From CAWHOW01 sp050013795 (GTDB lineage: Bacteria; Bacteroidota; Bacteroidia; Bacteroidales; CG2-30-32-10), in NCBI GenBank assembly GCA_050013795.1, contig JBEKEO010000009.1:1-38863 (forward strand): DNA of 38,863 bases. The letters are read 5' to 3'. Positions 6,901-12,919 of this stretch are shown here, one piece after another. Within the stretch, counting starts at the first letter, position 1, and each line of letters begins with the position of its first letter. Under the pieces are notes generated by a model that was given only the letters and a program-made list of their open reading frames with translations, did not search any database and was not told the origin of the DNA. The translations under genes were made by a program, and so were the position numbers.

Positions 6901-7305
6901 CTATGATTTAACCCTGTCTTTAAATTTTTCTCCTTTTATATTGCATTTGTTAAGATAGTTTATAAAACCTCCCAGTTTATTGTTGAGCAAATCGGTCTTG
7001 CTATAAGCTTCATTGAACTCTGTTTTTAATATATAGTCTTGATCAAGCGCCCTGTATAATTGTGATTTAACTTCACATGCAGAGCCATTTGAAATACCAA
7101 GAAACTGAATAAATTCATTCTTTCCGGCTCTTCCAAATCCCTCTGCAATATTATCCATTGCTGACCCCGATGAAGCCCTGATCTGATTTTTAAGAAATGT
7201 ATCTTGTTTAAATTTTGGATGGTTTGTTAATATGAAAATCATTTTGCACAGATCCCTTGCAATTTGCCACACTTCTAAATCTTCGAATTTATTAACTGTT
7301 GCCAT
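6901..7305 (-). CDS. Four-helix-bundle protein (23S rRNA IVS-protein / S23 family) inside the BMC operon
   Basis: 134 residues of the four-helix-bundle family first seen as proteins encoded in 23S rRNA intervening sequences. Landmarks are FEDLEVWQIARDLCKMIF near the N-terminus, then QIRASSGSAMDNIAEGFGR and NEFIQFLGISNGSACEVKSQL. The family makes small pentameric helical bundles; bacterial Avd, an accessory of diversity-generating retroelements, belongs to the same fold, but the cellular role of stand-alone copies is unknown. The gene sits between a BMC-T and a BMC-H gene, with about 95 bp of non-coding DNA downstream and 42 bp upstream, unlike the tightly packed BMC genes. Paired decamers in opposite orientation flank it. 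It looks like a passenger inserted into the operon rather than a shell component. Confidence 0.92.
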   Translation of the reverse strand: MATVNKFEDLEVWQIARDLCKMIFILTNHPKFKQDTFLKNQIRASSGSAMDNIAEGFGRAGKNEFIQFLGISNGSACEVKSQLYRALDQDYILKTEFNEAYSKTDLLNNKLGGFINYLNKCNIKGEKFKDRVKS

Positions 7306-7310
7306 ACTAT

Positions 7311-7334
7311 AACTTCAAACACCCAACCTCAAAC
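7311..7334 (-). repeat. Right end motif of the four-helix-bundle cassette (two inverted decamers)
   Basis: AACTTCAAAC (7311-7320) and AACCTCAAAC (7325-7334) are inverted near-copies of the GTTTGATGTT decamers at 6845-6875, differing at one position each. They lie just upstream of the four-helix-bundle start codon. Confidence 0.5.
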
Positions 7335-7347
7335 CATTAAAACTATC

Positions 7348-7971
7348 TTATTTATATTCTTCTCTTCCTGTTATTTCAGCAAGGCGCTTTTCAACGTTCT
7401 TCTTGCATTCCAGTACTTCTGCTTCTTCGCCGCCAATATATACACGCCCGAATTTGCCGAATCCCATCACATCAATAATATTGATATGCGCTGATTTCTC
7501 GGCTTCGTTGGCTGCATAATAAGCATAACCTGCAGGTTCAACTTCAAGGATAAAAAGTGTATCGCCCCTGAGCAGCATCATCCCCATACGGGTACGGTTA
7601 ATAAGCTGTGCATGATGGTCTTCCACATTCTTGATGAGCTGACTTGTTAGTATTCTTGGTTTAATCCTGTGTTCTTCTTTCTGATCAATAGCTCTCAGAA
7701 CAGCTTCTCCGGCCATACGTGTATCGCCCTGGCTGTCGGAATGAACTTCCAGCATACCATAAGCTCTTTCAACTATCTGCATACCGGGGGTTACATGTGT
7801 TGCTTTGAGTGCAATATCCGTTAATGCATTTATCTCAATACCCGGTGCAATTTCAATGATGCAACAAGCCTGTCCGCCAACCGGAAGATATCCCCTGGAA
7901 ACAGTGGATAAATAAGATGCCATCTGCAATTGCAGGGAATCTAAAAATATGTACGTTCTTAAGTCTATCAT
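7348..7971 (-). CDS. BMC-T shell protein, circularly permuted double-domain type
   Basis: 207 residues. The sequence DSLQLQMASYLSTVSRGYLPVGGQACCIIEIAPGIEINALTDIALKATHV followed by QIVERAYGMLEVH and AGEAVLRAI is the first permuted BMC domain (about 1-98). The second (about 105-205) contains ILEVEPAGYAYYAANEAEKSAHI and VMGFGKFGRVYIGGEEAEV. This fits the CsoS1D-like tandem shell proteins (BMC-T dp), which in other shells form stacked trimers with a large gated pore for bulky substrates or cofactors. Here such a gate could admit phosphosugars, CoA or NAD, which is inference. It is the second gene of the operon, 3 bp after the first BMC-H gene. Confidence 0.9.
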   Translation of the reverse strand: MIDLRTYIFLDSLQLQMASYLSTVSRGYLPVGGQACCIIEIAPGIEINALTDIALKATHVTPGMQIVERAYGMLEVHSDSQGDTRMAGEAVLRAIDQKEEHRIKPRILTSQLIKNVEDHHAQLINRTRMGMMLLRGDTLFILEVEPAGYAYYAANEAEKSAHINIIDVMGFGKFGRVYIGGEEAEVLECKKNVEKRLAEITGREEYK

Positions 7972-7974
7972 AAA

Positions 7975-8283
7975 TTATTTTCCTTTCTTGGTTATAGTGC
8001 AGCCCAATGGTAATGCGGTATCCACATTATCATGAGGCCTTGGAATTACATGTGATGAAACCAATTCGCCAACTTTTTCGGCTGCGCGTATACCGGCATC
8101 GACTGCTGCCCTTACAGCTGCCACATCACCGCGTACGATGGCCGTAACATAGCCGCCACCAATCTTTTCGTAGCCTACCAATTCAACTTTTGCTGCTTTT
8201 ACCATGGCATCCGATGCTTCCACCATAGCTGCAAAGCTCCTGGTTTCTATCATGCCAAGCGCTTTCTGTTCATTGTTTTCCAT
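7975..8283 (-). CDS. BMC-H hexameric shell protein, copy 2 (first gene of the BMC operon)
   Basis: 102 residues, one BMC domain. ALGMIETRSFAAMVEASDAM and the KIGGG pore loop (EKIGGGYVTAIVRGD) mark a canonical facet-forming hexamer. It is a close paralogue of the BMC-H at 6499-6807. Its C-terminal tail (CTITKKGK) differs and adds a cysteine at residue 95. Being first in the operon it is probably the most abundant shell tile. No Shine-Dalgarno precedes the ATG; the leader is about 150 nt long and contains a hairpin. Confidence 0.98.
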   Translation of the reverse strand: MENNEQKALGMIETRSFAAMVEASDAMVKAAKVELVGYEKIGGGYVTAIVRGDVAAVRAAVDAGIRAAEKVGELVSSHVIPRPHDNVDTALPLGCTITKKGK

Positions 8284-8344
8284 ATTGTCGTATTTAATTT
8301 AATACTTTTTGAAGATATATAATTGCATTATAATTTTTCTAAGA

Positions 8345-8363
8345 TCTCCGCTTTTTCCGGAGA
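8345..8363 (-). other. Hairpin in the 5' leader of the BMC operon
   Basis: TCTCCG (8345-8350) and CGGAGA (8358-8363) pair into a six-base-pair GC-rich stem with a seven-base loop. On the minus strand it lies between the likely promoter (8444-8473) and the first BMC-H gene. No T-run follows, so it is not an obvious attenuator; mRNA stability or a protein site are alternatives. Confidence 0.35.
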
Positions 8364-8443
8364 CTGGTCAGACGTTTATTTATCAGAACGATGCCTTTAC
8401 AAAAAACCAATAATTTTTTCACCGGTTTTAAGTCATAGGGTTG

Positions 8444-8473
8444 CAAATATAAGAAAGTTTTATTTAGCTTCAG
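8444..8473 (-). promoter_or_regulatory. Candidate promoter of the BMC operon
   Basis: On the minus strand CTG (8471-8473, one mismatch to TTG) is followed by 19 nt and TATATTTG (8444-8451), a perfect TAnnTTTG -7 element. The start site would be near 8437, giving a leader of about 150 nt, long compared with the other promoters in this window. Confidence 0.5.
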
Positions 8474-8474
8474 A

Positions 8475-8877
8475 ATCAATATAAAATTTAGCGTACTATA
8501 GAATACTGATTTTCAATACACCATTGGAAGGAGATATATGTTGTACATATTGTTAGATTGAATACCATTAGGCTTGTTAATACAGAGCTGAATTTCAAAC
8601 CCTTTGAGCTTATTACCCATAGGATATGGCAGCAAAACCCCTGTAATTACTCCCCTTTTAATTAAAAAAACCACCTTAATGGCTGCAAGCAAGAAAAAAC
8701 ATCTGGTATTCAACATCACTATTCCCAAGCCTTATATATGGGATTTCTGGATTTATACAGGTATTCCGTAGAAAATTCGCGGAAATCTGGTAAGTTTTGC
8801 CTGTTATACAGGTAAATTTAGAGTGCTTCTGGGCAAATAGCTCCGCGCGCTCTTTGTTTTTCGGGTATTTTATGTAA
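8475..8877. other. Non-coding stretch between BMC promoter and 21-bp repeat array
   Basis: I find no convincing gene here. A 71-codon open frame on the minus strand (8513-8728) lacks any family resemblance. No hairpin followed by a T-run and no RNA gene was recognised. The stretch may contain upstream control sites of the BMC operon, but none can be named. Confidence 0.5.
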
Positions 8878-9213
8878 GATAAGAGAGATATCACGTGAGA
8901 CAAGAGAGATGTCTCATGAAACAAGGGAGATGTCTCGTGAAACAAGGGAGATGTCTCGTGAAACAAGGGAGATGTCTCGTGAAACAAGGGAGATGTCTCG
9001 TGAAACAAGGGAGATGTCTCGTGAAACAAGGGAGATGTCTCGTGAAACAAGAGAGATGTCACGTGAGACAAGAGAGATGTCTCGTGAAACAAGGGAGATG
9101 TCTCATGAAACAAGAGAGATGTTTCATGAAACAAGAGAGATGTCTCATGAAACAAGAGAGATGTCTCGTGAAACAAGAGAGATGTCTCGTGAGACAAGGG
9201 AGATGTCTTATAA
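8878..9213 (+). repeat. Array of sixteen 21-bp tandem units with an internal palindrome
   Basis: Sixteen consecutive 21-bp units fill exactly 336 bp. Each unit combines a 14-bp near-palindrome such as TGTCTCGTGAAACA with a 7-bp purine spacer AGGGAGA or AGAGAGA. The six units from 8920 to 9045 are identical; the outer ones carry point changes, and the terminal ones (8878, 9193) are most diverged. One junction gives a perfect palindrome TGTTTCATGAAACA (9119-9132). Because 21 is a multiple of three, several frames are open: RETREMS heptads and KQGRCLV on the plus strand, FHETSPL on the minus strand. The half-sites TGTTTC and GAAACA resemble those of ParB-binding parS sites, but with a centre two bases shorter. 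Function is unknown; candidates are a protein-binding iteron array, a hairpin-rich RNA, or a low-complexity coding repeat. Confidence 0.95.
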
Positions 9214-9345
9214 GAGTTCATGCAGCTCTTACAAGAATTGGTGCAAGTTGCTTGCCTGTTAACCAGAAATAATTAAAGAAGCGGGATAAACAAGGAAATG
9301 GTGGGGCTTATTTTTAAGAATAGGAATCGAAAAAGATAATATGTA
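9214..9345. other. Short intergenic stretch between repeat array and HNH nuclease gene
   Basis: Nothing recognisable beyond the end of the plus-strand open frame that leaves the array (stop near 9262, after a Cys-rich tail SSCSSYKNWCKLLAC). No terminator-like hairpin is evident downstream of the HNH gene. Confidence 0.4.
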
Positions 9346-10230
9346 TTAGGGTCTAACTATCAATTCACGATGCTTTTCCAAATATGAAATGTTATAAGAA
9401 CTTAAATCATTAATTTTCTCTTTTCCCGTTACTCCTATTTTTTGGTATGCTTGATATTCTATTGTATCAGAAAGAATAATTTTCCCGGAATTATCAAAAC
9501 TTATATAGTGTCTATCAAATAAAGCATCGTATGTGGGTGATAACAATATACCATTGTTAACATCTAGTCTAACCTCATCGCTTGCGTCCTTCCAAGGTAC
9601 AATGTGAGAAGCAATTAGCACATTTAGTTTATCGAAACCGGTTACAGCACATTTATATTGCCAGCGATGGATTATACTTTTACGATATGCACCATGGCCA
9701 ACTCTTGTGGTAACTAATCCTTGGCGTTCAGTGGTATTTGGAGGCTTGAATTCATATGGAACTGTTTCTTCTGCAGCTATTACAGGGCAGTCAAGTTGGC
9801 TTGCTTCTATTGGTAAATGAACCCCTTTCTTTTTAAAGAAAAATTTGATACCTATCCGAAGTTGCTTTTCGGTATCATGGGTTTCGAAATAACCGACATC
9901 AAAAAATTCAAGTTCTGAAACGTACTTAACATACCCTGATTGGACGTATTCGAATAAAAAAACCCGTTTACCATTTTGGAGATGATCGCGTAAAGCAAGG
10001 TTACCTTTAATGAATTTCATATCGCCTGTTTGACCTTCACCTGAATAAGAAAATACATTTGGATTTTCCCACCTGTCTTTATAACCATGCAACAAGCCCT
10101 GACTACCTGAAAAAATAAAAATATAAGGATAATTTGCAGAAGGACATATTCCACTTTGCCTATTACCACCATATTGATCGTGGATTTCAGAGCGCTTGTA
10201 AATATGTTCAGGTATAAATGGTTGAGGCAT
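9346..10230 (-). CDS. McrA-like HNH endonuclease (putative type IV, modification-dependent)
   Basis: 294 residues in two parts. The N-terminal half (about 8-135) begins YKRSEIHDQYGGNRQSGICPS and resembles the SRA/YDG-like domain of ScoMcrA-type proteins, which read modified bases. The C-terminal half is an HNH nuclease of the HNH_2 type: CAVTGFDKLNVLIASHIVPW with His209, then DVNNGILLSPTYDALFDRHYISF with Asn226 and His241. Proteins of this layout cut DNA carrying modified bases, so a solitary type IV restriction role is likely; no methyltransferase is nearby. It is divergent from cysC and has its own promoter at 10249-10278. The HNH assignment is firm; the exact modification recognised cannot be seen. 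Confidence 0.88.
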   Translation of the reverse strand: MPQPFIPEHIYKRSEIHDQYGGNRQSGICPSANYPYIFIFSGSQGLLHGYKDRWENPNVFSYSGEGQTGDMKFIKGNLALRDHLQNGKRVFLFEYVQSGYVKYVSELEFFDVGYFETHDTEKQLRIGIKFFFKKKGVHLPIEASQLDCPVIAAEETVPYEFKPPNTTERQGLVTTRVGHGAYRKSIIHRWQYKCAVTGFDKLNVLIASHIVPWKDASDEVRLDVNNGILLSPTYDALFDRHYISFDNSGKIILSDTIEYQAYQKIGVTGKEKINDLSSYNISYLEKHRELIVRP

Positions 10231-10248
10231 TATATTTATATTTACTCA

Positions 10249-10278
10249 CAAATTTACTTTATTTTCCATCACTCCCAA
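10249..10278 (-). promoter_or_regulatory. Promoter of the HNH nuclease gene
   Basis: On the minus strand TTG (10276-10278) is followed by 19 nt and TAAATTTG (10249-10256), a full match to the Bacteroidota consensus. The ATG is 18 nt past the -7 element. It is divergent from the cysC promoter about 55 bp away. Confidence 0.7.
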
Positions 10279-10309
10279 TTTTGCCCTTAAACGTTTATTT
10301 TGTTTTTTG

Positions 10310-10317
10310 TACCTTTG
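10310..10317 (+). promoter_or_regulatory. -7 element of the cysC promoter (near-leaderless start)
   Basis: TACCTTTG matches TAnnTTTG and ends only 7 nt before the cysC ATG at 10325, so the transcript would begin within a base or two of the start codon. No -33 TTG lies at the ideal distance; TTTG at 10280-10283 is 26 nt away. Confidence 0.5.
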
Positions 10318-10324
10318 CACCCTT

Positions 10325-10930
10325 ATGCATGATGAGAAAAACATATTCCCTGTCTTTGAACACCTTACTTCGCGCGAGGCTAAAGAAGCGTTTCTGAGGC
10401 AGAAAGCTGTGGCGGTATGGATGTACGGGCTTTCGGGTTCGGGCAAAACAACCGTTGCTATTGAGTTGGAGAAAAAGCTTTTTAAAAAAGGATACATCTG
10501 CCAGTTGCTGGATGCCGATAATGTGAGGACATCCATAAATAAAGACCTTGGCTTTTCGCTAAAGGACAGGGAAGAGAATATCCGCAGGATAGCTGAGCTG
10601 AACAGGCTTTTCATCCACAGCGGGATGATCATACTCGATTGCTTTATCAGTCCCACCAAAGCCATCCGCGACATGGCAAAGAACATTGTAGGGAAAGAGG
10701 ATTTTATTGAAGTGTTTTTAAATGCATCCCTTGAAGTTTGCATTAAGCGCGACACAAAGGGTTTGTACAAAAAAGCAAATACCGGGAACGTGCAGGATTT
10801 TACAGGAGTCGGTTCTCCTTTCGAAATACCCGCGAACCCTGATCTTGAGATCAGGACAGATGTGCTGTCAGTTGAGGAGTCAGCGAATAAGATATTAGAT
10901 TTTATATTACCCAAAATAGCGCTTAGGTAA
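10325..10930 (+). CDS. cysC: Adenylylsulfate (APS) kinase
   Basis: 201 residues from ATG 10325. It phosphorylates APS to PAPS with ATP. The P-loop is GLSGSGKTT (35-43). Further family motifs are LLDADNVR, LGFSLKDREENIRR, the active-site FISPTKAIRD with Ser109, DTKGLYKKA and FTGVGSPFEIP. A longer reading from TTG 10307 is rejected because the -7 promoter element overlaps it. cysD follows after three bases, and cysN is further downstream, so sulfate activation is encoded together. No PAPS reductase or sulfite reductase is present, so whether PAPS feeds assimilation or sulfation cannot be told from this window. Confidence 0.97.
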   Translation: MHDEKNIFPVFEHLTSREAKEAFLRQKAVAVWMYGLSGSGKTTVAIELEKKLFKKGYICQLLDADNVRTSINKDLGFSLKDREENIRRIAELNRLFIHSGMIILDCFISPTKAIRDMAKNIVGKEDFIEVFLNASLEVCIKRDTKGLYKKANTGNVQDFTGVGSPFEIPANPDLEIRTDVLSVEESANKILDFILPKIALR

Positions 10931-10933
10931 CCT

Positions 10934-11839
10934 ATGTTAACGTATAATCTCACCCATTTACAGGAACTGGAAGCGGAATCGATATTTGTGATGCGCGATG
11001 TGGCTACCCAATTTGAAAACCCGGCTTTGCTTTTTTCGGGAGGGAAGGATTCCATTGTAATGGTGCACCTGGCACGCAAGGCTTTCTTTCCGGCAAAGAT
11101 TCCCTTTCCATTGCTTCATATTGATACAGGCCATAATTTCAGGGAAACACTTGAGTACAGGGATGAGCTGGTAAAGAATATTGGAGCCAAACTTATAGTT
11201 GGCTATGTGCAGGAATCTATTGACAAGGGAAGAGCCGTTGAAGAGACGGGCGTTAATGCAAGCCGCAATGTGTTGCAGACAATCACTTTGCTTGATACCA
11301 TAGAAGAATATAAATTCGATGCTGCTATAGGCGGCGGAAGAAGGGATGAAGAAAAAGCCAGGGCAAAGGAACGCTTCTTTTCTCACCGCGATGAATTCGG
11401 TCGGTGGGATCCCAAGAATCAGCGTCCTGAATTATGGAACCTGTTCAACGGAAAGAAGAGAATAGGAGAACATTTCCGCATATTTCCTCTCAGCAACTGG
11501 ACGGAGATGGATATATGGCAATATATCCTTTCTGAAAAGATAGAAATGCCTTCGTTGTATTTTTCGCACGACAGGGAATGCTTTACCAGGAATGGAGTGA
11601 TCATGGCAAAATGTGATTTTCTTCCTCTTAAGAAAGGTGAAAAATATAAAATGATGCATATACGTTTCCGCACCATAGGCGATATGTCGTGCACAGGTGC
11701 TACCTTATCAGATGCTACAACACTGGAAGACATCATACAGGAAGTGGCTGCATCGAGGGTTACGGAAAGAGGCGGAAGGGCCGATGACAAGCGTTCGGAT
11801 GCTGCTATGGAAGACAGAAAAAAAGAAGGTTATTTTTAA
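10934..11839 (+). CDS. cysD: Sulfate adenylyltransferase subunit 2 (ATP sulfurylase small subunit)
   Basis: 301 residues, the usual length of CysD. With CysN it makes APS from sulfate and ATP. The PP-motif SGGKDS (35-40) binds ATP pyrophosphate. Other conserved parts are LLHIDTGHNFRETLEYRD, the GGGRRDEEKARAKERFFSHRDEFGRWDPKNQRPELW stretch and the C-terminal GRADDKRSDAAMEDRKKEGYF (broken here only for description). It lies three bases after cysC without a Shine-Dalgarno. Unusually, its partner cysN does not follow directly: a T9SS cargo gene stands between them. Confidence 0.98.
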   Translation: MLTYNLTHLQELEAESIFVMRDVATQFENPALLFSGGKDSIVMVHLARKAFFPAKIPFPLLHIDTGHNFRETLEYRDELVKNIGAKLIVGYVQESIDKGRAVEETGVNASRNVLQTITLLDTIEEYKFDAAIGGGRRDEEKARAKERFFSHRDEFGRWDPKNQRPELWNLFNGKKRIGEHFRIFPLSNWTEMDIWQYILSEKIEMPSLYFSHDRECFTRNGVIMAKCDFLPLKKGEKYKMMHIRFRTIGDMSCTGATLSDATTLEDIIQEVAASRVTERGGRADDKRSDAAMEDRKKEGYF

Positions 11840-11959
11840 ACAATAAATTGTTATCGGAAGAATGCTAATATAAAACTGAAATAAAAAAGGAATACCCGAT
11901 TTAAAAATTCAAAACAATAAAAAGTGCGGCATCAGCACTATAAACACTGATAAAATCAT

Positions 11960-12859
11960 ATGAAAAAGCTAATACTTATTTTGACTATGGTTATCGTTGC
12001 GGCAATTAATGCAACAGCTCAAATTCCAAACAGCGGTTTTGAAAACTGGAGAACGGTTGGCAACTGCATTGAGCCTACAGGCTGGTATAGCTTATATTAT
12101 ATGGCAGATTCAGCAGGTACCTATGACCCCGTAACACAATCAACGGATCATTTTCCTGCTTTAATGGGCATGTATTCTGCAAAGATTTCAAATGATACTG
12201 CTTTGTGGAATACCGGAATAGCTCCGGGATATATGCTTGGCTGGGGAATACTGACAACCGGTAAAACTGGCGACAGGCCTTTGTTTCCCGTTACCGGGCA
12301 TCCTGTCGCTTTAAGCGGTTATTTTAAATTTCTTCCGGAGAATGAAGATACAATGGGTATTTTTCTTCATATATACAAAAGCGGTGTTGAAGTCGCCACA
12401 GCATCATTTCAAACTTTTGACACCATAACCAATTGGACATATTTTAAGGCCATTACGCCCGACTCTGCATACTCCAGCGCCGACAGCGCCAGAATTACAA
12501 TTAATGCCAGCAATGAGCCAAAAAACGGACATGGCGGCCCACGAGGTAATTCAGTTCTTTATGTAGATAATCTGAGCCTTGTTAATTCGGTTATAACTTC
12601 AGTTCCCGAACATAATGCGAAGAATATTTCTTTCAGTGTTTATCCTAATCCTGCTTCTAACAACATTGTCATCAATGCAGGAGGTAATACTGATGCCGTA
12701 CTTAATACTTATGACGAGACGGGCAAATTAATCAGAACAGTGACCCTTAAACAAGATGTTCAGAAAATAAATATCGAAGATCTGAGCAGCGGTACATATA
12801 TGATGGAGATGAAATCGAAAGAAGGGACCGCCGATCAAAAGCTGATCATTCAAAGGTAA
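11960..12859 (+). CDS. Secreted protein with T9SS C-terminal sorting domain, between cysD and cysN
   Basis: 299 residues. A signal peptide (about 1-20, ending NATAQ) is followed by IPNSGFENWRTVGNCIEPTGW, which resembles the start of secreted beta-sandwich, PCMD-like or carbohydrate-binding modules in Bacteroidota. A jelly-roll-like region extends to about residue 210 (VLYVDNLSLV). The last 75 residues form a type A sorting domain: SVYPNPASNNIVIN, then YDETGKLIRTV, LSSGTYMMEMKS and a basic end. It should be exported to the surface by T9SS. It has no link to sulfate activation. A small hairpin (11923-11939) precedes the gene. Specific function is unknown. Confidence 0.9.
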   Translation: MKKLILILTMVIVAAINATAQIPNSGFENWRTVGNCIEPTGWYSLYYMADSAGTYDPVTQSTDHFPALMGMYSAKISNDTALWNTGIAPGYMLGWGILTTGKTGDRPLFPVTGHPVALSGYFKFLPENEDTMGIFLHIYKSGVEVATASFQTFDTITNWTYFKAITPDSAYSSADSARITINASNEPKNGHGGPRGNSVLYVDNLSLVNSVITSVPEHNAKNISFSVYPNPASNNIVINAGGNTDAVLNTYDETGKLIRTVTLKQDVQKINIEDLSSGTYMMEMKSKEGTADQKLIIQR

Positions 12860-12882
12860 GGGTGGTAAACTGAATCAAATTC

Positions 12883-12913
12883 CTGACATTTTATAAAAGA
12901 ATAAATTTATTTG
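12883..12913 (+). promoter_or_regulatory. Possible separate promoter of cysN
   Basis: CTG (12883-12885) is followed by 20 nt and TTTATTTG (12906-12913), one mismatch from TAnnTTTG, with the cysN ATG 6 nt beyond. It would let cysN be transcribed independently of cysCD despite the inserted gene. Confidence 0.35.
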
Positions 12914-12919
12914 CATTAA

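Noticed and set aside
6901..7305. Diversity-generating retroelement accessory gene (avd)
   Set aside because: The fold is shared, but there is no reverse transcriptase and no template/variable repeat pair.
8513..8728. 71-codon minus-strand open frame as a small gene
   Set aside because: No family resemblance, no promoter or ribosome site, and a composition like the surrounding non-coding DNA.
8878..9213. The array as a CRISPR
   Set aside because: Units are directly adjacent with no unique spacers, and no cas gene is present.
8878..9213. The array as a true chromosomal parS cluster
   Set aside because: Half-sites match but the centre is two bases short, which shifts the half-sites on the helix, and no parA or parB is nearby; kept only as a resemblance.
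8676..9262. Open frames of 117-181 codons through the 21-bp array as real proteins
   Set aside because: A 21-bp period keeps several frames open automatically on both strands. None has a clear start signal or a conserved flank, so they are described as part of the repeat only.
10246..11079. 277-codon minus-strand frame opposite cysC and cysD
   Set aside because: It lies antisense to two clear genes and shows no family features.
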